Assembly (NCBI GenBank): GCA_010645155.1
Contig: CM021316.1
Coordinates: 11,702,290-11,766,289 of the forward strand
DNA from: Tigriopus japonicus
Lineage: Eukaryota > Arthropoda > Copepoda > Harpacticoida > Harpacticidae
Direction: 5' to 3'
DNA: 64,000 nt
Below the pieces are notes generated by a model. The model ran no database searches and was not told where the DNA came from. It was given only the letters and a program-made list of their open reading frames with translations. Shown piece after piece: positions 54,825 to 64,000 of this stretch; position 1 is the stretch's first letter, and each line of letters starts with the position of its first letter. Both the position numbers and the translations under genes were made by a program.

Positions 54825-55556
54825 TGGAACCTTGCAGCAGCTGCCATTGACTCAACGGCTTGCCTCTCGTTCCATCTTTTTTTGGAACAGGACTTGGGAG
54901 GTTGCTTGCAATGGGAAGCATGCCAATGCCGCGACAGTGGAACTGCACAAGGAAATCGAGAGAAAGACCCAGAAAGAAAAAAAGAAAGAGAGACACACAG
55001 AGACAGACCGACACACTGGAACTCTCCGCCTTTTCTCGTTGAGTCCTCTCTTCAAGGTTAACTGCAAGTATGACGGTGGTCTTCAGAGGCGGTTGCGATC
55101 CAAGGCCGATTCGGCTGGATTGGCGGAGAAAGGCTGCAACGCAGTCTTTGCATTTGCAAGCCAAGCGCATGAAGAAGTACGGCAGAAGAGGGAAGAAGAC
55201 GACAGAGAAAAAGGGAACTGGGAAGGAGACTCGAGTGGAAACCGATAAGAGTTGGCACAAATTTGATGGCTTGGATCACGAGGCGAGGCAGAAGAAGGGT
55301 CGAGGAAGCAAAAGAAGAAGAGGAGAACTCGCTCTTGGAGAGGAGGTCTATTCGTATTCCGATAACGGATGAATTATTAGCATTACATCAGAATAGAGCG
55401 ACCATCTTGGTGCATGCACGTATGCAGGTAACGTTAGTTACGAGCTAGGGTCGCGTTTTTTTGATGACGTTGCTTTCTCTTGCAAAAGAGAGAGGAAGCC
55501 TTTTTTTTCTTTTGCCTCTTGCACCCACGACTTGGTCGTTAGTTGCTTGGTAGGCT

Positions 55557-55584
55557 GGTTGGTTGGTTGGTTGGTTGGTTGGTT
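55557..55584. repeat. (GGTT)7 microsatellite
   Basis: Seven perfect tandem ggtt units. Confidence 0.97.
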
Positions 55585-57599
55585 AGTGGTTGGGAAGCAG
55601 CAAGAAGCAGCAAACCCTCGAGCCTTGCATTCTACAAATGCCAAGGTTGAGAAGATCCACTTTGTAACAAATGAAACCAAACTTTCAAAGCGCGAGATGC
55701 GACATAGCCAAACAAGCAAGTAATGTACGTCAAGCCAAAATCTATTCCATTGAGCACGAAAATTGAAAGCAGATCCGGGAGCAAAAAGCCGATGGACAGA
55801 CGTAAATCTCGTTTGGAACCTAAAGTTATGTGGGTGAAAACGGATTCCATGACCACGAGTCAATTAAATTAAATAAATGGAGCAAGACTCCAATCATTAT
55901 GCTTGTCAAGGAAATGAAACGACGCTTTTTCATGGCAAAAATAACTCGACAAAAAAGCTAGACTAGGCCTACTCATTGAAGTAAGTCGGACACAAAGGCC
56001 TTTGTAGCGATTTTTTGCTTGACTTCTTTCTCGAGAAAGATCGTTTATTACATACATACTACGTACGTACTTAGGGGAGTCGGTCTCTTTCCTTTATTCC
56101 GTCTCGGTCCGAGAAAGGCAATGAATCCCACAAAATTCACAATAATATCAGACCAAGTCAATGCCAATTGCTCCAATCTGATCATCTTTTTGTGATCCCT
56201 ATCTCGTGATCGTTAGCCTGACTTGTTCTGTCGACAAGCTCTTTGGTCTTTTGTGCTTTGGTGGGTCCTTGTTGTTGTGGCCTTTAAGGACTCCTCGTTC
56301 TCTCTCTCTTTCTCTCACTCACTCCCCTTTCCCGTTCTGTGCTCTAGTCTGCCTCTCCTTTTGGCCTTTGGTTAATAGCCTTTAGCATTATAGACGTCTG
56401 GTTTTTGCAGCACCCCACCAGCTTACCAACTAACTAACCAACCAAGCAGTCAACCTATCGGCCAACTCAGGGTCCCTTCAAAGATCTATCCGTTGTGCTG
56501 ACCTCGAGGGCGAAACTTACCTCGAAAACTTTTTCCAAAACAAGAACGGCAATCACTTTCAAGTTGTTGGACGGAATTGAACACTTTTTTTTGTCCAATT
56601 CAATTATTTTTGTCCAAGCCAATTGCCTTTTTCGCCTCCTTTTCAGGGGCTCGCAGCAAATTGAACTAGATTGGCCGACAACGAGGCTCTGTGTTGATCA
56701 GACATTCTCATGTCGGCAATCATCAGACAGTGCAATTTACATAAACCAATCCAAACTAGTAGTGAAATTAGGCTTTTTTGGTTGGTTACAATCTCGTTAA
56801 TACGAACACTATGGTTTCTGGGAGTGGGTACACACATTCCTTCCCCCATTAGTGTTACACCCACCATTATTCATGGTAAGGTTCTCAAAAAGACCAAGTA
56901 CCGTGTTCCAAACCTTGGATAGAGGAAAACAGACAAACAATGGAAACGGAAGGCGCTTTGCTTCTTTTCTTTCTTTGATTGTGACGATTTCTGAGGTTGA
57001 GGAGGGGCGCTGATGATTGCTCGTCGTCTTGACCCAGGGGTTAAATGGATTAGAACTTGAGCATTGAGTGTGATGTATTTGTGTCTATCAATGGCTACTC
57101 AATCTCAATTGATCACCGATTGAGTTCTTTTCAACAAAAGAGGTGGTCTGAGATTTCCTTCGCTAAAAAACCGGCCCCTTCGTCTCTCGGAAGATACAAC
57201 CCACCCCTTCCCAACTCGTTCAACTGTTGGCAAATCTATTCCATCCTAGACAATTAAACCGTCTCAAGTGATCTCAGATGGGTGTGTCACATGAGAAGAT
57301 TACCCACTTTGGGTCAGTTCCACTTGACTTCGGGCAACCTGCCGATATAGTTGTACCCTAGTTGTTTACTCGGCCTCTTTCGTCCAAATACTTGGAATGT
57401 AACAGACTGAGAACGATCCTACTCGATAACTCGTTTTGGGGGGGCCAACGACTGTCCGCCAATTCGAGGTCTGTCTGGGTCTCGATCGTTCAAAACTTGG
57501 CCCTTTTCTTGCATCATTCCAGCAGCCAAAAAAACAGATAGCTATAAATGCTGCTGCCACGTCACCCACGTGTACTTGTACTGAACTGAGAAGCGCAGC

Positions 57600-57625
57600 C
57601 TCTCTCTCTCTCTCTCTTTCTCTCT
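57600..57625. repeat. (CT)n tract
   Basis: A ct array with one ttt interruption. Confidence 0.9.
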
Positions 57626-60342
57626 GTTCTGCTTCGTCTGGTTTTTTGTCCCACTTTTTGCACCTCCTTCATCTTGGGATACCTTCGTCGAAAGAGGAAA
57701 AAACGAGGTTCGAGACGAATTTGCTTTGCCATTAGGAATTACGGTCTAAGACCGATCTGGTAGATGATACTAGATTACACATGCACAACACACCAACCAT
57801 CTTCGTCAATGGAACAATACACATTTTGAATCAAATCAGTGGCTTCCTGCTTAAGACAAGTCAGATTAAATGGCATTATGCATATACATAGGACTTTGGC
57901 AATGTTTGCCACGGAAATCACGGCTTAGACCAGGGAAGATTGGGTTGCAAAGCTGAATTGAGCCCTAGACGTAGAGTAAAATGTACGTATATTTTGTTAC
58001 GACCTAGAGGTCATATAATCATTCAATGTTCTAGATTTCACTAATCAGCTAGCTGCCGCCAACAGACAGTGCCAAAAGTCCAAGTAACTTGCCATAAAAA
58101 TTAGTCGAGAAAATGGAACACATGGATGCTGCCAGACCTACAAGAAGCTCTCTTCTCCCTCTCTTATTCTCTTCTTTACGTGTCTCACCAACAGTGTGTC
58201 AATCCCAGTTATCACGTCCAAGATATGCATGAATCAATGATATTTTATCACCCTCATCTCCCGCTGACGCTTAAAACACACACGGAAAGATGGGGGTGCC
58301 ATTGAACTGCTCGTAAAACGCGTGGAGAGAGGAAATTTCCAGAATTTATGGGCCCAAAAAATCATACGAGACAGTCGCTCCGGAAGGCACACATGGTAAC
58401 TGCGAAACGTCCACTCCATATATGTGTGCAATCTGGCAGCATTATCATAGCTATGAGTATGACCACCCGATACAGAGACTCGCAATCATAGAATCCGCTG
58501 TGTTACGAGACCATTAACCTTTCCTTTTCCATCGGCCATAAACACTCTCGAATTTTTGCCCAAGAACTCCTTCGAGTTCCTGCTAGGCAATGTGCATCCA
58601 ATTGAGGAGTATGTGCGAGTTATGCTGGGAAGAAGCATGAAAAAGACCTTGAAAAAGAAGGAGTTCGTCTGGGGACAAGTAAGTTGAATTGCAACAAAGC
58701 CAAGCCAGTAACACATCAACGGGTAGCCATGCAGGCTCCTACATACTGTATGTACAGTAGAACGGTCACTCCTTTATCCCATCGTCGTTCCTATGTAACA
58801 GTCACGGACGCAAGATCTCACACATTGGGCATCCCACATATTCCCATAACATCGCACAGAGCAACATCACCACCACTTGAGTTTGGAAGTGTTGTCCTGA
58901 GTATAAATTCAGACATGCGAACATTGAACAGTTCAGGCCTGCGTCTAGACACTCAAGCACCGAAGGCGGTTTGATGGCTGCCAATTCTTCAACTAAAAAG
59001 TGCAAACTCTTACATCACAAATAATGTCTTCCATTGCTCGTTTGTGGGCATTCTAGCCAAAGGTAATAGGCATTAAGGGATACTTGATTCAAGGACTCTG
59101 AGCAAAAAGAGTTCTTATGTACGGTAAACGTCGACAGGGTTTGGTTTTTAGGGAAAGACACCTTTGGGTATTCCCAAGAATGGGGCTTCGAATGAAGGTA
59201 TGATTTGTAGCTCGTTCGTTGTCGTCACATCATCCCTGAAGGCATTTTCAGAGCCCTCTCAAGCAAATTCTACTAACCCATCTCGCATGATGAGATATCT
59301 CTCTGGCTCGAGTATAATATTGGATGGATGGGGGTAAAGCTACTAAGAGCTGGCTCAAGTGGCCAAAAAAATTGCTTGCTTGGCACATAAAAGGCCCCAA
59401 GCGTTCCCGTTGTCTGTCAAACCATCACAACCAACATCATCTGCGACTAGACATAAAACAATCTTCCAAAACAAAACTCACAAGAGAATGGAGAAGCAAG
59501 ACCCCCGGGCTCGATGTGTGCAAGAGATTTAATCTTTTGCTATTTTCTTCAAAAACAGTCGAGCTTCCTGGTCAAGCTTGTCCCAAATCGGACGTGGCCA
59601 TTCTTCAATGACACAAGAAGTTGTCAATGTTGAAAATTGAGCTATACTTACACAACCGAGGCTTATTAATGATTGCTACGGTAATGGCACAATTCACTTA
59701 ACAATTTTGGCCGCTCAGACAGGAATTTGAATCGAAAAAGCATCCGTCATTCCACCGTGATGTGAGATTAGCTAAAGCAGCAAAAAATCCCTTCGAATCA
59801 ACGACCTTTGCAAAGTGGGAGCAAAAAGTGCCACAAAACAGCAACAGCAGGAGAAGCAGCAACAACATTACCACAAAGGTATCATCATCGTCTAGGTGGG
59901 TATAATGTGATTGTGGCTGGGGGGAGCTTGTCCAAAACTTGGGCTGTCGAGATTTGGCCGCAACATTACAGGGTCACGTTAAAGTACATACATACTCATG
60001 ATTTGTTCTACGCATATTGACCATGAACAGATTATGAAATAGAGAGTGAAACATATTCAAACAGCAAGTTTTTTGCTAGTCTTGTTTCTCAAGGTTAATT
60101 TCATTCAATGAAGAGTCAATAGCAACTCATCAAAGGGTCCTTTCATCACATTATGTTCCGATCAGCTACGTAATTAGCCTTCCATGAGAAGAAACCACAC
60201 ACTCAATGGAAAGAAATGGGGATATCTCCAAATACTGCGGATCCTCCCTGTAAAATACGGATAGTACAATGATGTTGTTCGATACACTCGCCATCTAAAA
60301 ACTTCAGAATGGCTAGACACAGACAGGCCTCAAGTGAGCAGG

Positions 60343-60366
60343 ATCATCATCATCATCATCATCATC
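60343..60366. repeat. (ATC)8 microsatellite
   Basis: Eight perfect atc units. Confidence 0.97.
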
Positions 60367-60716
60367 TTGGAGGAAGAAGAAGTTTCAGCATGTCTCGCCG
60401 CTTAAATCAAGCATCCATTTATTTGGCGTGGGTTCGACTCCTTTTTTGCCATTGAGATGAAGGAATGCTGTTTTTTCAGGCCAAAAAAGGCAAACGGGTC
60501 TGGAAATTGTAATTATGCTGAGGTGTGCAAATATTCATTCTGATTAATGTTTCTCCGAATCCGCCCCAGTAATCTTGGTCTGTGAACTCGACCCAAGTAT
60601 GGCGATTCGAGTCAAGTAACGAGATCCTTCCCCTGTCTCTCTTTGACTCTCAGTTGTCTCGGGATTGATGGTGAGAGTCTAATAAAAACTCAAGATTCTG
60701 CAGACCACTCTTCAAG

Positions 60717-60747
60717 CAACCAACCCACCCACCAACCAACCAACCAA
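60717..60747. repeat. (CCAA)n/(CCCA)n repeat
   Basis: Thirty-one bases of caacc/caccc units. Confidence 0.9.
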
Positions 60748-63642
60748 GCAATCAAGTAACCTGCCACCATCATATCAACAGCGCATCGTAACCACAGGCA
60801 GATTGTCTCGTGCAAACCTCTTTTTCAGGCAGGAGTCAAGAGAATCAGGTTTTGCGCTGATCTTGGACTAGACGGCAAAAAAGCGACAACCTGAATTTGG
60901 CTCGTCTGTACTCGTCTGGATCTTCTCACTCAAAGCCAGGCTGTCAGTTGTCCAAATTTTGCCCTTTGACCAAGGAACTAGAAGACCAACTTTTTTCAGT
61001 CAGTATACCCAACTAAAGCATGGCAGTGTACCGTGTGTTCCCACTTTGCAGCTCCGAACCGGTTAATCTTGACACACCTTTTGATTGCTTGCTTCTATTT
61101 GGTTTCGAGTCAGACAAGAGTTGGACCGCAAAGCCAACAGCCAAAAACCATGCCAACCAACAAAAAACAACATAACGATTGTAACAGCAAAAGCAAAGCA
61201 ACGGCAACAACAGCACCTAGGCAACCTGAAACGTTCCAACTACTACCTACCTACCTACTGATCCACCAACATTCATGCATTGTTTGTGGCCTGATTGCTC
61301 TCCTGAATGTGCCATATAAATATAACCATGAATACATCCACACACACAAGAGGAAGACACGGAGAGTTCATTGGCTTCAGCCAACACTTCATTAAAGACT
61401 GCAATGATCCAAAATTGGTATTCAAAAGCAACACGAAAGTTAATCGGGCTAATCACTCGTTACTACCCTTATTAGTAGATTTGCTTTTACTTTGAAAAAT
61501 GTGGTCCCAATCGACAGGTTTTACATGAGAGTCGGTGAGATCGTTGAACTTTTTATCGCTTGTAAGCCACTTGTTTCGGGGATGACGATTGTGGCAAATG
61601 GGAAAAGGAGGAAGCCATTTCACAAGATAAATGTCATAAACAAATGAGTGTCTCCTGCGCATTGGTCTCTAATTTTCCCTAATTTCATTACGAGCCCACA
61701 AAAAAACTCCTCCCAACCATTGGCATGTTCTCAAGCTCTCCATCTCGAGGCGACTAGACTACGTACAGAGCAAGCCATGAAAATCGTCTCAAGACAAACG
61801 ACATAGGAGTACACATTGAAGCGTACGTGCAATTCATGTACAACTAGACACCATTTAAGTGCTGCAAATAGCTTTACGACATGATCTTTTCTCTTGCTCA
61901 ATACATTAAGTGTACCGTACGTTTGAGTCGTTGGGAGGAACACAACATTTCCTATTGCCATTTCAATTGCGGGTCATTTTTTCAAGCACTGTAAAAGAAA
62001 ATCTCATAACAACCCATGGAGATCGAGCTTTTGGGACAGACTAAGACCTACTGATTTAACAGTGTGTTCTTGTTGGGAAGGGGGTGATGGAAATGGCGGG
62101 TATGAAAGTGTGTAATTCACTCATCTTGAGAATAAATGATGAACAATACAAGGGAGAACGAAACTTTTCTTCAGGCGGGTAATTGAATTACCCCGCCATC
62201 GATCTCTTTAGAACCCAACTAAATTTGAATGGTTGGAAAGGAATGCGCAAAATCTTGTCAAGTCCGAATAAAAATCCCGATCAAAAAAAGTGTGTCAGGC
62301 AGTTAGTTGTTGAGCTTTAACATTGGTGTGACCTCGAGACAGACGGATTGAATTTTGTTTCCACTTAATGGGAAATGCAGACTCTACGTCATGTCTGAAA
62401 ACATTTGGGGCCACATCGAGTATGTGCAGCACAGTAGAAGAGAGAAAGAGAGCAGCAAAATAAGAAACGAGTTATCGTTTTTGAAGGAGGAGACGAGCGA
62501 AAACTCAGATCTCGAATTCTTCTCCCGGGGATAAAACAGAAAAAAAGTTGGTCCATTGCCAAAATCGGGTCTAACTTCGCGCGGAAGCGAATATTTCAAC
62601 CTGGATATCAGACTCAGGACAAGAAGCAGGAAAATGAAGACGTCAAAATACTCGACTTTAGTAAGATGTTTGCTCCTAAGCGAACAAACACGATACTCTA
62701 GACTCATGGAGTGCTTTTTCTTGTACTTGTGTGCCAACGTATTGGTGAGAAATTCTCTTTTCCTCGAGAATTAAGCATCGATCGAGGTCGAGATTTTCTG
62801 GACCGGAAAAAGGCTAAAATGAAATCATTTATCAAAAAGTCAAAGACAGTGGACAAATACACGTCTCGTCGAGTTCGTAAGTCGCCTTAAATCAAGCTCA
62901 AGACGTCCACTTAACGCTGATATTTGCCTTTGTATCCGTCGCAATAAAATTGGGCAACGTTGCAAAAACAGAGATTACCATTGCTTCGTATGAGCCACGA
63001 GCAACACGAATTCGGAAGAGATAACACGCGAAGCTTATAGCATGTTCAATGTGCAGGAATCACAGCTCTACGAAGGACGACTCACCCACCATGTTTAAAA
63101 GATGAGAACTCATCTCATGGGTCATTTGTATCTCCAGCAGTCAGACGACTTCAATCAACAGAGGTCGATTACAAGGAGCGCTCTTCTATGTACTTGGCTT
63201 ACTTACTAACTTACTTACTCTTCCGTCTCTCCTCAGGACTCACTTATGCACTTTTCACCCCCAACAAACTACAAACGATTTCGCTGCTTGTCGGCAAGTC
63301 GGGAATTGAAATTCACTCAATTCGTCTCGTTAGAAACAGTCATGGACTCCTTAATTAGACGGATGGAGGTCGGGTATCAGAGTTGTGCATTTTCGCTCGT
63401 CTCCATAACGAAGAGGTGTCCGTTCCAGCAAATTCTCAAGACTGAATTGCATCTTCTCTCTCGAGAAAACGAGTTCATTGCACATTTTCTGCCTTGTAGT
63501 ACTGCAACTCATGGACATGACCTTCCACTAAGGTGAAAAAATTAGCCGTTTTCTTGGTAGTTGGAAGTGTTGGAGTGATTACTAGCTATCATTTGATCAA
63601 TTAGGAATGGTACTCAAGCTTTCAAGGGAATTGGAAAGAACT

Positions 63643-63654
63643 CGATCGCGATCG
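63643..63654. repeat. 12-bp palindrome cgatcgcgatcg
   Basis: A perfect CpG-containing palindrome followed 15 bases later by a gtcagtcagtcagtcag repeat. Confidence 0.85.
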
Positions 63655-64000
63655 TTTCGAACGTCGGTCAGTCAGTCAGTCAGTTAACCGTCGCTTTTTT
63701 TTCAACCCACCCCGATGGTCGCTCTGCACTGTCAATCAAATTGCAATTGAAGTGAAGACGAACTATACTATACTCGAATGTCCAAACGTTCACTTTTTCC
63801 CCTCTTGCGAGGAGTATTGCACCCAAAACCACTGCCCAAATTGTTCCACGTCCATTGTTCGAAAGAACCCAGAGTGATTTGGGCAAGTTAGAACGTGGTT
63901 TCTTTCAGTGACTAATCCAATGGGAATAAAGTGCAAGTGATTGGGCCTGGCTCTCCTCTTTCAATCGTTGGAGCTCATATCGGAGGGTTTCATGAGGATC

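Larger units (their letters stand above)
40507..64000. other. Non-coding upstream or intronic region, part 2 (23.5 kb)
   Basis: I saw no coding gene, transposase or RNA gene that I could support. The region is marked by repeated CT/GA tracts (40736-40796, 48973-48993, 50074-50090, 52624-52641, 54784-54824, 56299-56317, 57600-57625) and by CCAA/GGTT, GTCA, CTA and ATC short tandem repeats. This texture is common in arthropod regulatory or intronic DNA around developmental genes. Assignment to the BTB-psq gene is inference from the unresolved upstream exon. Confidence 0.5.

Noticed and set aside
54775..55248. 157-codon Lys/Glu/Arg-rich frame
   Set aside because: Arises from GA repeats; the opposite strand is also open over the same stretch.
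60431..60441. ggttcgactcc resembling a tRNA B box
   Set aside because: The flanks do not form a T-stem or acceptor stem, and no A box lies at the right distance upstream.

Overview
This is a eukaryotic nuclear window, almost certainly from an arthropod. All introns are GT-AG, many short introns (59-82 nt) sit beside multi-kilobase ones, intergenic DNA is rich in simple repeats, and two runs of N (14712-14952 and 40204-40506) mark assembly gaps. The protein content (an NMDA receptor GluN1 whose closest remembered match is the insect Nmdar1, and a BTB-pipsqueak factor of bric-a-brac type) fits an arthropod. A crustacean such as a copepod is my guess and is not proven by the sequence.

Layout. 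(1) 4366-13996, plus strand: the last seven visible coding exons of an NMDA receptor GluN1 gene, covering most of the ligand-binding domain, all membrane segments and a long cytoplasmic tail. The amino-terminal domain exons are not recognisable in 1-4365 and probably lie upstream of the window. (2) 14380-16797, minus strand: a complete seven-exon secreted trypsin-fold protein, convergent with the receptor gene (383 bp between stop codons). Its active-site serine is a threonine, so it looks like a serine-protease homologue. (3) 16798-23076: mostly empty, AT-rich then CT-rich DNA. (4) 23077-26576, plus strand: a three-exon gene for a large single-pass membrane protein that I cannot name. (5) 26577-32955: mostly empty, with one orphan exon-like segment at 30123-30286. 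(6) 32956-35207, minus strand: a BTB-pipsqueak transcription factor with four coding exons. Its first coding exon opens with a splice acceptor, so at least one more 5' exon lies further right. (7) 35236-64000: nearly 29 kb without a supportable coding gene, dense in CT/GA tracts and CCAA/GGTT, CTA and ATC repeats. It is probably the upstream region or a long first intron of the BTB-pipsqueak gene.

How the genes relate. These are independent eukaryotic genes, not an operon. The receptor is synaptic, the protease homologue is secreted, the membrane protein carries a candidate PP1-docking motif, and the BTB factor is a nuclear developmental regulator. The most interesting points are the receptor's GluN2-like PDZ-ligand C-terminus, its altered glycine pocket, a retainable in-frame mini-intron in its tail, the degenerate active site of the protease homologue, and the unidentified membrane protein. 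I did not find evidence for a new multi-gene system.
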